DNA of 64,000 bases, taken from NCBI GenBank assembly GCA_015039315.1, contig WIDE01000088.1, positions 1-64,000 on the forward strand, read 5' to 3'. Positions 22,026 through 34,310 of the stretch are shown in pieces. The notes below the pieces were generated by a model. The model saw only the letters and a program-made list of their open reading frames with translations. It did no database searches and was not told where the DNA came from. The DNA comes from Clavulina sp. PMI_390 (Eukaryota; Basidiomycota; Agaricomycetes; Cantharellales; Hydnaceae). Within the stretch, counting starts at the first letter, position 1. Each line of letters opens with the position of its first letter. The translations under genes were made by a program, and so were the position numbers.

Positions 22026-23980
22026 ATGACGGATCTCGCGCGCTTGCCATCGTCTTCGGTCGTCATCCTGGGGTATTATCTGGTGGGGATAGTGCTCGGC
22101 AGCATGTAAGGTCTCTGGGGCATTCATACATCGTGTCTGTATTCCTCAAGCTGTCGCCCTCTCCTCCCTTTCTTTCCTGTCCCCTCGTTAGCTGGACGGG
22201 CGTCATGCAGACGCAGACATACATTTATTATCGAAAGTTCCCAGGTGATACCTGGTTCATCAAACTTCTCGTGTGTGATCATTCTCGCTGTGCTATCTCA
22301 CAACACGCCTCTAACATACGATCTAGGTTGGAGCCCTATGGTGCGCCAAAGCCTCTATTTCTCTCCACGAAGCTGATTTTCCTTATCGCTATGGATTGCA
22401 GGCTCTCTCAGATGGTTTTCTTGTACGTCTTATTCAGTCTGGCCTATTCTCACCCGCCCAAGCCGACGCTCATACTGTCTTGGCGCTTTAGCTTCATCAA
22501 TGGCACGGGGCTATACTGGTGCCTGGTTGAGGTTCCGAAGAACCTAGCCCGCGCCGCCCAATCCCCTTGGTATGGGAAATTTCCCAGAATTGGCGCGATT
22601 CGTACAGTGCTGACAGTTGAGAACACCTTGCAGGCAAATGCGATATCTGAGCTACCAAACGGTACGCCTCCCTCTGACGTCAACATCTTCCTTCAAATCT
22701 CGATCCAAGCTCAAAGGGGCCATTTCCTCCGCACAGATGATCGTAACAACATTGACACAAATATTCTTTGCTTCCCGCCTCTGGGCCTGTACGTGAAACC
22801 CATCTACCATTCATTTGCTTTTCTTGCATTTGTTTGACGGAGTGAGTCCCTTTGTTAGATGGGCGAGACTTTCGCGTCATGGTACCTTTGGTGAGTTCGC
22901 CAAGTGGAATAAGCTTTCATGTGACAATCTAATTCGCTTTCTCATCCCAGGGACTTCTTATCCTCACGACGTTCGGTCAGTTCGTCCACGGATTAGCCAT
23001 GACACTTGGCTTTACTGAATCTTCATTTGACCACCTTACAGTCTTTGGCATCTGTGCGTTCTGGGGCTCACATGGCCTCCCTTAAGGCACCTTGAATTCA
23101 TCTTCCTTTGTCAATTAGGGAGCACGATTGACGCCTGGACTCTAGAAAGCAACGGCAAAGGGTCTGAAATTTACCGCGTCTTCACGACTTGGAAATCCCT
23201 GACAGTAAGTACATACACTCCTTCAGCTAACACGCGTGGTTTGTCTCAGCTTGCCTCCAAGGTCGGAACAGATTTGACCATCTCCATCTACCTTTGCTTC
23301 TTGATGATAAGGCGAAGGAGCGGTATCAAATCGTGCGTGGCTTCCTCATACCGATTATTTCCTTCTACGGTTGTTGACAGTCTACTTATGACAATGCTCA
23401 TCGATTCTCTCACTACTCGATAGTACGGATTCATTTATGAACCTAATCATGCTCTACGGCGTCGCGAGTGGCGCATTGAGCTCAGTTCTCGCTGTGATTA
23501 ATCTCGTCGCAGTATGTTCCTCTTGGTATATCTGCCCACCTCCACACTGATCACTCCACACCCGGGAAGGATGACACTTTGTCATTTCGAGACACTTTGT
23601 TGGTCGCCCCAGTTAGTCTGTAATCCTTCCCTGCCCAATCCCCTCTCACTGACTCGTGCCTTCTCCAATCTACTCCCCACAAAAACAGCTTTACCCTCCA
23701 GTCATGGTTTGTGCAGTGCTTGCCAAGTGCGTGCTTCTCACCTAGGATTACGAACGGGCTATTTTACTTCATTTCTCATATTCATCCATCCAGTCTCCAC
23801 TTAAGAAGCTCCCTCCGCCCCCCAACGACCCAACCCGGTCAAGTAATTTCACTCACGCCAGTGCATGGGTTCTCGAGTATGTTCGGCAATGATAGTGCTA
23901 CAACGTGGGTATCACGTCATTCTTCCGTGCACAAACGTGCAGCAGTGTCAACCTGCGCATTGCGTGCACTTTCGAGCTGA
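22026..23980 (+). CDS. DUF6534-family seven-helix membrane protein (gene B)
   Basis: Exons 22026-22105, 22192-22270, 22327-22340, 22402-22422, 22492-22569, 22634-22661, 22737-22788, 22859-22890, 22951-22975, 23042-23053, 23119-23204, 23250-23332, 23424-23511, 23570-23611, 23689-23726 and 23794-23980 sum to 945 bases, 314 residues. Landmarks include WTGVMQTQTYIYYRKFPGDT, MIVTTLTQIFFASRLW, TDLTISIYLCFLMIRRRSG, TDSFMNLIMLYGVASG and LAKNLHLRSSL. Every exon corresponds to one in genes A and C. Exon 14 is kept at exactly 42 bases although its sequence has drifted strongly, so I include it with less certainty. Function unknown; likely a plasma- or internal-membrane protein. Confidence 0.83.
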
Positions 23981-26150
23981 CTTGGCTATTTCAACAGACA
24001 CCCCGGTTCGCAGCGTTGAAAATGGGATGTCAAACCTTTTGAGATGTCGTGTGGTGTAGTGATTTGCCAATCCCGCGGGGTGCGCGCTACCTTTTTCGGG
24101 CCTGGGGCGGAATTTGAACTGATCCACCTCTTCTTCTTCAAGGCCATGTGACCAGATACGCCATCTCCCCCCCTCATCACGTATGAGGATATGGCAGGGT
24201 ATCCTCAGGGAGGCTCTCAGCACGCTGGTTTCATTGTGCCAGCCCTTGAAACCTCATCAAACTCGGGTATCCTCTGCACCATGCTAGACGATACCTAGCG
24301 TCTATCGCTTGGGGCATAGCGGGGCTGTATATTTTTAGGAGACTTCGTGTAATCTGCCTGGTCTTCGATTGAAAGGATCTGGGGGAAAGATGGTGCACTC
24401 CCGAGGTTTAACAAGTATAGAAAAGGCCAATTGTACTGTATCAGCGCCAAGATGCAGGCTTTTTCAAAAGCTGATCCGAACTAGATCGAAATAGCTTTTT
24501 GGGGACTATAAAAATCCATAGACTTGGGTGTGAGATTTGGAACGACCACTCCTGATTCATTTTCTCCGTTGGCAGGCACCATGAGCCACCTTCCCTGCCA
24601 TTCATTATTCATGTGGTACATGCTCGTCCCAGATGTTGGACACTCACAGGACCGAGAAATGCACCCGTCGTTCCCCGAGTGACGGAATGCATGACTCAGA
24701 GTCAATGGCACATGTCCAGACACCAATACTTGGGTGGCCGCAAGGTAGATGGTTGCTGCCGTGAGTGAGGGAGATTTGGGCACATGAAGAGCGATTCTTC
24801 GTCCACGGTTTCATCTGCCGTATATTGAGGAGTTGCCTGTGGAGGTGGCTAATAGTATCACCCACTGGTCAACATTCTACCAGCGGCCCAAAGGCGGCAT
24901 CCGTAATTTGCCGATTTGAGATGTTTGGTTAAGTGTATTGAGCGCCCATGATTGACAACTACCTTTCAACGCTTCTGGCTGGCTTCGACTCATAATGGTC
25001 CCAAATCTGGCCTCTTCCAAAAATAACATCGCATACATACCGGCAGTTTATCCGCTAATTAGACACATAACTACCCAGAAATTCACTAACAGGAAGAAAA
25101 GGGATGGCAGCAAAAAACGGCTCATGAATGCCTACGTGGTGCAGTGTCGTGCAAATCGAAAGTTCATTGGCTATGGGAGGTTCTACGAAGATGCTCACCG
25201 GCAAAATGGCGACACAAGCTATGGCCACTTCCTGACCCGCTGCTCACATTTGCCAGCTCGAAGCCGTCCTGCGCTGCTACGGACGCGTCGACGTCACGGT
25301 TCCTTGTCCTCAGAAGCAGTCTCATGACTCCATCTACGGCGCTGATAGGATGCTACGATTTTGAAAAATCCCTCGATGACTGTCCGAGTACTCAAACGTA
25401 TGGTATTAGTGATGGCGTACGAGCCTCACAGAGGCGCAAGCGCCAAGGATGAGCTGAGTTACCCCTGCTCGTCAGGCACATTACCTGCATCCTCAGAACC
25501 ACAACATGGCCCTCTCCTAGCCCCGCAGATTCTGTGTCGATTCGCCATAATCTCCCTGCCTCAGATCTCATACCTCTAAGACTTTCTCCCTTTCTCCTGA
25601 TCTTGGAGCGCTACTGAGGATGTGGCAATGGCGGTACGGTTGGAATAGATTTTGCTAGTGTCTCAGTCAGCTGCGATAATGTGGTGTGTACAACTCAGAG
25701 GGTAGGTTTGATGGTCGGCTTTGATACTGCAAGCCGCGAAATTTTGGTGGCGTAGGTGTCTCATGATACATACTTGGTGTATGATAGATGGACGCCGTGG
25801 TTTGAGCTAGCGATCCTCAATGCGAGTTATCCTCCATACTAGAAGTTTCGCAATCATTCACTGCCTACATGGAATGGTTGCTGAGGCGTGGAGGTCTGCG
25901 ATAAGCCTCTCTAGCCCCTGGACCAGCGTTACTAACCGGCGCCGGCCTTTTGACTTCACGCTCCGGAGACCTTGGCTGTGTGTCGCCAGTTTACGAAGGC
26001 CCTTAGCTCCAATCGAGCCGAATGTGAAGTTCGTTGCAAATCGCTCTTGAAGGATTATCCGGCTGCATTACTAGAAACCTGGATGTGGTACAAGCCCGAA
26101 TGTGAGCGCGTCAACAATTTTCCTCCCCAGCAAATGACGGCCAAGTAATG
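23981..26150. other. Gene-free stretch
   Basis: 2.2 kb with only short, random-looking frames on both strands. No homology to the flanking DUF6534 genes was recognised by eye. Confidence 0.45.
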
Positions 26151-26179
26151 AGAAGCATCTCATTTGATAGACTGACCCA

Positions 26180-26830
26180 GCCGTAGATGATGCGTGGCTT
26201 CAGGATGAACCTCCACTAAGGCACTGGGAAGATACTGTCAATGCATCTGCTGCCTGCGCCCCCGGTATATTGCAGAGGCAGGTATCGCGCTATACCCCCA
26301 AGTCCAGATTCCACGTATTTGGCGGGCTCGTCAAAGGTTGCGGGACCGTCAGTCGTAGCGGGGCGAACTGCCACCGCAGTACGGCATCCTGTCAAGACAA
26401 CTGTTCATCCGTGCTCCAAGACTGAAGAAGCTTTCTGATTTCACACGATATGAATCGTACCTTGAGTATAAGCATATCATTTGGCCTAGTGCTCTGCAAA
26501 CTATCTTTTGCGAGCTGCGTTGGCAATATTCATCCCTTGCACACTTTCTGCCCTGCAAATCGAGCCTTGTGAGTGGTTGTCTTAGCGAGCAATTTCAAAT
26601 AGAACGCCCCGAAGCTGTGCTTTGGTGGATCTAGTTCAGTGTTCAGCTGGTGTTATCGCTATTCTCCCATGAGTGGCGGAGAGCGGAAGCGGTGAAATGG
26701 AGGTCATTGCAATACCCTGACCGACCACTTCCAAGCCCGCATAAAGCGATGGTCTCATGGCTTTTCACTGCTATACCTTGGAGGTGCGTCCATGATACCA
26801 AGATTCGTATATAGCCTTTTATCGGGCCAG
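26180..26830 (+). pseudogene. Possible decayed protein-coding gene
   Basis: Several forward segments look like real protein but lie in different frames with stops between them. Examples are a frame near 26390-26570 with LFIRAPRLKKLSDF and IIWPSALQTIFCELRWQ, and one near 26660-26815 with LFSHEWRRAEAVKWRSLQYP. The leucine spacing and the phrase RAPRLKKL recall the repeat part of fungal F-box proteins. No start, no F-box and no consistent splicing can be shown, so this is a weak call. Confidence 0.25.
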
Positions 26831-27102
26831 CTAAAGAGTCCGCAATGATGCAGTGCCATTTTGCTGGAGATCTCTGGTGTGGAGAATCATGAGGCTTTCT
26901 CTGGTAGATCTATTTCAAATGGAACCAAACTCCGTCACTCTTGCAACAATTTGGAGTTCACCTTCCTCCCCTCAGGCTTTTGACCGCTCCTACCATCGGT
27001 TGCACACTTCACCACACTGGTCATCGATACTATCCTGCGAAATAATCATCCAACGACCAGCCACCCGATCCCACTTCGCCTAATCAGCTCATCCGTGACT
27101 TT

Positions 27103-29109
27103 ATGCCATCCGCCCATGTTCTGGACCCTCGTGTGTCTGGTCAGGTCTTCATCCTAGGCTTCTACCTCGTAGGGACCATGCTCAATAGCTTGTGAGGCGT
27201 ATCCAGCCCTCAGTACCATAGACCATCTCACTAATAACAGCCATTCTCGTGTCTCAAGCTGGACTGGGGTAGTCCAAGTTCAGGCGTATCTCTATTATCG
27301 AGGCTTCCCAAAGGACATATGGCATTTTAAGCTGATTGTTTGTTTTCCCCGTTTATGCGTCAGTACGTTGTAGTTCTGACATGAAGCCTTCCCAATAGGT
27401 CGCCATATTGTGGTACTCCGCCTCCCATATTGTTTAGATATCCCCACACCTCTAATGTCTTTCGATTGTATCATCGTCACAGCCTCTCCCAGACCACCTT
27501 TTTGTACGTGCCCCCATTAAGCTGATTAGGCCTATGCGTACTGATCGTCTGCTTCATCGTCAAGATATATCAATGTCTCAGGCCTTTATTTTCTGTTGGT
27601 CACCTCTTGGAAAACCCCCGACGTCGCGCTCCCTCCTCCTTGGTATTGAACTTCCACGATCTATTCGAAGGCTTGATCTGATCTGTTTCTGACCACCGAT
27701 CGTCTCTACCTTTAGGCAAGTTAGCCACATGGGCGTCGGTAATGAGGTGGTAAGTTTTTCTCAATGTGAAGAGCGCTATATTTTCGCGACCGATTGACAA
27801 CATAATCCCAGCTGATTGTGACGACATTGACGCATATATTCTTTGTTTCTCGACTATGGTCGTGTTCGTGATATCGTCCCCTTTCCATGTTGGCCTGCTC
27901 TTCATGCATGATATTCCTCTAGACACACGCGATATTCGCTCTACGCTGTCGTTGGTAAGTCGAAACGTCAAGTTTCATACTATGACCTGATCCTCACTGC
28001 TGCTCTCTCCTCCACCAGGGTGCTCTGATCATGGCAACCTTCAGTTAGTATTTGATCTGAGCACTCTAAGTATCCAGGTACTAACGATAACCTGTGTCAC
28101 CGGGGCTTGTGTCAATGATACAGCGAGTGGTGTTGGTACGGACCGTCACTCATGCTCCAAAACTGATCAACAGCGCTGAAGCTCTTTGCACTCTAGTGAG
28201 CGCAGTCAAGGCCCCAGCGAACTCACTCCAGAGAGAGTCGTTTGATGCGGGATCCGTGTCGACCTGGTACAGCTTGATTGTCAGTATATAAATTTGTCAG
28301 CGTCAAGGACCGTACCTATTGATTTAATTTCACCAGGTGGTGACTGATTCATTCATCTCGTTTTACTTCATCTTTGTGATGATGAGACGAAGGAGCACCG
28401 TTCAATCGTGCGTTTCTCTCTTCTCTTTCGGTAACGCGTCCAGATGCTCATAGAGGCGGCCTTTCTTCTCAGGACCAACTCAATCATGAAGCGAATCACT
28501 CTCTATGGTGTAAGCTCTGGAGGAGTGAACTCTCTATCGGCTTTGTTCATTCTTGTAGCGGTGCGTTTTTGCCACTGAGGATAATCCATTTGTATTTACT
28601 CTGAGGGCTTTGCCTTTGACGGCCACCTTTTAGATCCAGGTCTGGTGGCTCCCGGGAATAATGGTGATAATTCCAGTGCGTAGAACTATGCGGGATTTGG
28701 TGCTTCGTCTTATTCTCTATCGTGGACAGGGGTGGTCTGCCATAACCATAAGTACTGTCCTCGCAAAGTGAGTATTGTGAAGAGTGATGCATGCCTCCAG
28801 CATGTGATTCACGTTTGTTTCAGCCTCCATCTACGCAGCGCCCTTCGAGCCCGAATCCCCAAGGATCAAGATATTCCGCTAACAACCCTGCACGATGCTG
28901 GATACGCCGAGAGGGCAACAACTTTTACCTTCGAACCTACTTCTATCACCACCATTGAGAGTCTCGGAACGTACCCATCCTCTTCGCCGTTAACGCCTTT
29001 ACATCGAACAATAGACTCTCCGCAGAAGCCCGACCGTAAAGCTCAAGCCAAGGGCAGTCGAGGTAGATATATTGTCACCAAGCACACTGCAAACTTCACT
29101 GAGAACTAA
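27103..29109 (+). CDS. DUF6534-family seven-helix membrane protein (gene C)
   Basis: Sixteen exons: 27103-27191, 27259-27337, 27399-27412, 27483-27503, 27565-27642, 27716-27749, 27812-27863, 27923-27954, 28019-28043, 28124-28135, 28206-28279, 28337-28407, 28473-28560, 28634-28675, 28730-28767, 28824-29109. They sum to 1035 bases, 344 residues. Landmarks are FILGFYLVGTMLNS, WTGVVQVQAYLYYRGFP, LIVTTLTHIFFVSRLW, TDSFISFYFIFVMMRRRS, TNSIMKRITLYGV and LAKNLHLRSALRARIP. The C-terminal tail (about 95 residues) is polar and Ser/Thr/Pro-rich, longest of the three. It is closest to gene A in sequence (NLHLR(T/S)ALRAR(F/I)P(V/K)DQ). Function is unknown. Confidence 0.85.
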
Positions 29110-29220
29110 CAGATTACGTTTATCTAGATCTGTTGAAGTAGCATCAGAACATCATCAATCAATTACATGTGGTATTTAATAATATTTATTCCCATAATGA
29201 CCATTACACGACGCTACTAC

Positions 29221-31496
29221 CTACCAATCATCTTCTCCATCCCTAAACTCGAGCTCACCCACAACCATCTGATCATTCAGAGCATGGGATTCAGTGATGC
29301 GGATCTCCTCCTTGGTTGAGCCCACGTCGTCCTCATCATCCAGGGGATCAGGATTCATGACTCGAAGCTCCCTCCCCTTCCCACATCGCTTTCGCTCATG
29401 GTAGAGTTCCTTCCTCAGGCCTTTCATCTCTCGATCCAACCTCAGCTTTTCTCGCTCGCGCTTAGCACGTTCCCAGGCTTCGCGCTCCACCTCCATTCTG
29501 CTGAAGTGTTCGCCTGCACCCTCCCATCTTCCCTCGGGTTGTGGTGGGCTCGGAGGTAATGGCCACTCCCACTCATGCCGGTCGGTCTCTTCGCCTTCTG
29601 AGTTGCTGCCACAGCTCCCATATTGGTACTCATACTCGTGCGTCAGCGGCGAATAGAGAAATGAGTACTGGCGAGGCGAAGTGGGCCAAGAGCGGGTGAT
29701 GTTGGTAGTTGGGAAGGCTTCGCCAATGCCGCTGCGCGTGTAGTCGTAAATGTCAAGCTCCGCTTTAGGATCATCAGAGGTGAAATGCGGCCGTGAGAGA
29801 AAGGTTTTATGTGAGCGAGAACACGCAGTGCTGCTACCGGTGCCATTCGTGCTCCTCGACCTTGTGGAGGTGGCTCGTGATGTGTCGACTGCAGTGGTGC
29901 TACCAGTCGCGGCTCTCTGGGGTCGTGCGCTGGGCTGATAGGCGTGCTTATCCTTCTCTAGAACCATCACATCTTCGAAGGCCGTCGATTGATCGAATGG
30001 ATCGTAGTACTCGTGATTGTAGGTCTCCTCCCACTCCCGCTCTAGCGCCTGCCACTCCGCCTTATCCCGGGCGTGCTGCTGCAAGATATGTTCCACAATA
30101 TCGAGGTCCATCTCGTACTTTTGGCGAGTGGTTTGGTACCGTGCGGGGCCAACTGTGTTGAGATGGGACTTGGGTCGAAGGAAATTGAGATAACGAGATA
30201 TGTTGAATGCGGCTCGTAGGCGTGAGGAGTTTCTGGACCTGCTCGACCGCTTGGAGAAGTTGGAGCGCCGAGAACGGCCGGAGTCGCGCGAGCTTGACAT
30301 AGATGTAGGGCGAGGTGGCGAAGAACCACCAGATACAGAGCTAGAGAATTGGAATGCCGAAGAGTCCCCGGCCGTAGTACTATCAGGTCCTGATTGTCTC
30401 GGCGATAGGCTGTCGTTGCGCCGCTGGTTGATAGCATCACCCTCATCGTCAGCATCATCTCCATCCGAAACGCGTCTGCTCATGCTCGCACTAGCGCTGG
30501 ATAGACCTCTCGAACGCGCAGGGTCCATCTCGTCCGAGAACATGTCATACCCACTATACGGATCCTCGCTGTCGAATTCGTCGTCCATTAAGCTCCTCCA
30601 AGAGTTGTTGCTACCAGACAGGCTGCCACGAGAGCTGCGTTTGCCGCTGCTATGGGACGAGTCAGAGAGGAAAGTAGTTGATGCAGAAGCGGCGCCAGTA
30701 GTGTCGATAGAGCGACGTTTGGTGTCAATGGAGGAAGGACTAGGGACTCGGACTACCCGGTTGGCAGATACGGCTGAGATGGGAATGATGGTTTCGTGAA
30801 TCCCGTGGGGGTTGGACTCTGGGACGGGATCGAAGGGAGTGGTAGGCTGGAGGGGAATGATGAAAGGGGAAAGCGAAAAAAAAAAATCGCCGTCAGCATG
30901 AGTTATTTTGGTGCTTCCCGAGCCCAATACCAGAGTGAAAAACTGAGACGAACCTTGACAAAGGCTTTGCCGGAGAACTGAGAGCATGGGATCCAAGTTG
31001 CACCTTTGGCCATTCCAATAAGTTCAAGGCCGTCGACAGAAAGCTCGAATCCGGGATAGAGCGCAAGATTCTGAGCTAGCTCATAGACAATCAGGCACTC
31101 AGCCTCCTCCCAATAATGCTTACGACGTCCCAATTTCGCATCATGGAGGTCCGCCCGAACGAGCTTGGCGAGTTCGGAAGAAAATTCCTTTGTGATCTTA
31201 GCGGAGAGGGCACGCTGGTGTTGATAAGCAGGGGTGCCAGGATAAGGGCTCGGTGTGCTGAAGGTCGATTTGAGGTTTGTGATCCAAGTTGGTGTTTCGT
31301 CCAGCGAAGATACCCCGTTTTGTGAGACAGAAGGAGGAACCGAGGGATCCATCCCAGCGGCTACATGGGGTAGTATGTGGGTAATCGGTGTCAGTCCCAT
31401 ATTTTGGGTGGAGGCCAGCTCAGCAGACGTGGAGTCGAACGGGGAAGCAAACAGCCCTGCCGGTAGAGGTTTGCCAAAGTCGATTGTCATGCACAT
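29221..31496 (-). CDS. Unknown low-complexity protein with charged C-terminal half
   Basis: Two exons, 31496-30954 and 30846-29221, give 722 residues. The start is the first true ATG; a longer frame would need a TTG. Residues ~60-180 form the only ordered-looking part (KITKEFSSELAKLVRADLHD, YWEEAECLIVYELAQNLALY, GFELSVDGLELIGMAKGATW). Then come Ser/Arg-rich tracts (RRSNFSKRSSRSRNSSRLRA), a YQTTRQKYEMDLDIVEHILQ segment, and a Glu/Arg-rich probable coiled coil (EREAWERAKREREKLRLDRE) before an acidic end. I do not recognise the family. The gene ends 111 bases from the 3' end of gene C. A nuclear or scaffold protein is possible; no function is assigned. Confidence 0.75.
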
Positions 31497-31956
31497 CGCA
31501 AGATAGCTCAAAAGAAGCGGAGGATGTCAGGCACTCGAGAATACGAACGGAGGGTAAGAAGATGCGAGCCCCCAGACCCAAAGGTTTTCGCCTTATATCG
31601 CCACATAGAGAAGTGAGCGGCAGATTCAGACTAAATACAAATATCCTGTGATTCAGTTTCGATGGCCATCAATCTGATTGAGCTGACGCGGATGAGTGAA
31701 ACCTTCCGAGGATCCGCGCACGTGTTTAGGAAGCTCAAGGCCATTTCGGCTGATCGCCGGAAACAGGATATCTTGGTTAGGTAGTGGTACAATAGAACAT
31801 GAGGGGATTTCATTTAGTCGGTTCGATGCACATAAGCATCGACGGGCTTTTGGTGAGGAGGTAACAATGGGCGATAGGATTTGTCTGTATCTGTTGATGC
31901 TTGATTGCGGGAACAAATAGCATCTCGTTTCACTGGCAATTCACTGTCGCTCTCCA
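31497..31956. promoter_or_regulatory. Divergent promoter region
   Basis: 460 bases between divergently transcribed start codons of the unknown gene (-) and the LCB3-type gene (+); nothing else recognised. Confidence 0.5.
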
Positions 31957-33474
31957 ATGATTCAGCATGCGACCGCGTCTGAAATCCCTCCAGGAATGTT
32001 AGAGGATGATGTGTATAAACGACGCTTATCTCCTTCCCGGCACTCTATCCGCCGTTGGATGATGAAGCTAAAGGCAACTGAGAGCAGTGACATCGCGGGT
32101 TGGCAGGTGTTCTTCAATGCTTCCCACGCTGTTCACGCGTCTTCAAGCGCATTATTCTCATCGTTTTCCGAATAGACACGTTTTCGAAGCCCGTTCTTGG
32201 ATTCATGGTTCCATGCGTCCTCCGTATTAGGCGCGACATCTTTCTTCATTGCAACGATACCTCTATTCTTCTTGTTTGGTGATCCCAGCACTGGGAGGAG
32301 GTTTGTTGCCTCCTTCTTGTGCCTTTATAATAAGACTCTTATGATATTTCACTTCATCATGCTTGCACTAGTCTGCTATACGTCCTTGGTTGGGGAAATT
32401 ATTTGTCTTCTCTTCTCAAAGACTATCTATGCATACCACGGCCAGCCTCTCCCCCAGTGACCCGCCTGAGTGAGCAGCGATCATTCTTACCCATTGACCA
32501 TAAGCCCATATTTTTTACCCTCTATCCAGCGATTTCCCTTCATCATCTCGAGTATGGTATGCCTTCGACACACACAACGAACAGCGTTTCTGCTGCAATC
32601 TTCATGCTCGTTCTTGTCGCTCGATCCTCCCTCTCGACGTTCTCCAAACTCGTCATGGATCTTGGGATTGCACTGTATGTCGGCAGTGTGGTAGGAGGAC
32701 GCATATACTGTGGCATGCACGGCGTGTCAGACTGTGTTGTCGGAATATTAATTGGGACATTCACGGTGCTGATGAATATGGCGTTTGGGGAGGCATGGGA
32801 GAGAATCATGGAGATGAATTCGGTAATTGGTGGGTGTCAAGTTGCTTGGATGGATATCTGCATGAGCATTGGCTAATCTCGTCGTGGATCTAGTACCCTT
32901 ATTCATATTATTACTGGGCAGGTCATGTAACCTAAGCCTCATTCCTGGGATTTGCTGACTTGCTCTAATTTAGTTGAACGTCTTATCCATCACCATCCCT
33001 CAACGGTAGAGCCTTGCTTGTGTTTCGAGGATGCTTTGTCAGGGCTCTCCTCTATGGCAGGGGTTTCTGTTGGACGCTGGGCACTCGTTAACCTCAACCT
33101 TCCTCCTGCCACCGCCTCCTTAAGCCTCTCCCAGCGCTTCTCCGCCGAGTCAAGTATCATCGTCAGCACGCTTATTGGACTCGTACACGTCGTCCTGACC
33201 GTTGCAGCACTAATGACATATCGTGTTGCCATCAAGTCGATCTTGGCAACTCCCCTCAAGAGAATGTTTAGTGCAGCGCCAAAGGCAAAAGATAATGCGC
33301 ATATGTACCGATATCCCACTCATGAAGGTTAGTGCATTCAGGCAACTTCACTTTCACCTTATATTCTTATCAACTCCTTTATACTTTTCAGTCATCTTGA
33401 AAGTGATTGTATATGGTGGGATCGGCTGGCTAGGTTCGGAAGCGCTTCCATGGGTGTTTCGTTGGCTTGGCTGA
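31957..33474 (+). CDS. LCB3: Dihydrosphingosine/sphingoid-base 1-phosphate phosphatase (PAP2 superfamily, LCB3 type)
   Basis: Seven exons (31957-32106, 32176-32300, 32372-32469, 32530-32829, 32894-32926, 32974-33327, 33392-33474) give 380 residues. The three lipid-phosphatase motifs are intact: K108DYLCIPRP116, P136STH139, and R182..H188..D192 in GGRIYCGMHGVSD. LCB3-specific context is also present: FLDSWFHASSVLGATSFF before motif 1, LEYGMPSTHTTNSVS, and HHHPSTVEPCLCFEDALSGL later in the protein. Several hydrophobic helices fit an ER membrane protein. The enzyme removes phosphate from long-chain-base phosphates and so routes sphingoid bases back to ceramide. Confidence 0.92.
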
Positions 33475-34310
33475 ATTAGACCAGTGCTAAGCCGTAGTTG
33501 TACTCAAGGTGATTGGAGCTCTCTTGGACGAAGCCCCCGTGCCCCCTCTAATGTATGTGTAGATATATTTAGTCTGGCCTGGCTGGAAATCCAATCAGGC
33601 GCAGAGCAGCTCCAGTACTATCCCCCAGAAAACGTGCCTCCAGGCATCCACAGTGGGTGAATAGTTTATGAGCGTGAGTGGACTCTATCGCAACTCCCTT
33701 GCACCCTGCCTTTGAGTGCAGACCTACAATCGTTCATGCCGGCGAGTGAAATGACCAATTCAACGCCATCCTCATGGCTCGGGTCCCTTGGCGTGCCTCC
33801 TGATTCATATAGCCTATCTGGGCACTCTTCGGGACTTCGGCGATGCAAGGCAACTGCTTTCGTCTGATTTGCATATTCGGTCGACCGGAAGCCTTTGATC
33901 CGGTGACGAGTGTGGCTGGCTCTCTGTTTCTGGTTTCCAACAAATATTGCGACACGATGCGGGATGAAAATCACTTTTGAACACAATACACTCGATGATA
34001 TTCAGCGAGATGGCCCCTTCAGCATAAAGGGGACTCGGGCCAAAAAGAAGCAGGTTACGACGGTGATGCGGGAGGAGCTAGCTTGAGATGTAGCATGCAT
34101 AATGTTTCATTGTTGCATAGATCTCCCAGCCGCGTGGAAATCAAATGCCAAGCGAGAGGAGGTGGCGTGAATCACCCTCGTCCTTCTGACGGTCACAGAC
34201 GCCCGATTCCGTCTCGCCCGAGTAAAGCTCAGTGTAAATGCGAGTCAACGATGTCAGTAGAGACCCTATCTCCAAGCTTTACCTCCAGCACCCCAGGATC
34301 TTGAACGACC
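33475..34310. other. Intergenic region, upstream of regulator 1
   Basis: No gene seen. From about 34018 to 34310 the sequence resembles 37248-37518 in front of the second regulator (shared GCCAAAAAGAAGCAG, GAGAGGA and GTCACAG blocks), so part of the promoter was duplicated with the gene. Confidence 0.5.

Noticed and set aside
23512..23688. Loss of exon 14 in DUF6534 gene B
   Set aside because: A 42-base segment with proper splice sites and phase exists at 23570-23611, so loss is not the best reading, although skipping remains possible.
24060..24180. tRNA-like B-box (AGTTCAAATTCC on the minus strand)
   Set aside because: No matching T-stem, A-box or acceptor stem could be paired.
30200..30799. 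Plus-strand open frame of 199 codons
   Set aside because: Antisense shadow of the low-complexity gene at 29221-31496; no domain or independent signal.
31497..31511. Upstream start of the 29221-31496 gene at 31511
   Set aside because: The codon there is TTG. The first true ATG is at 31496.
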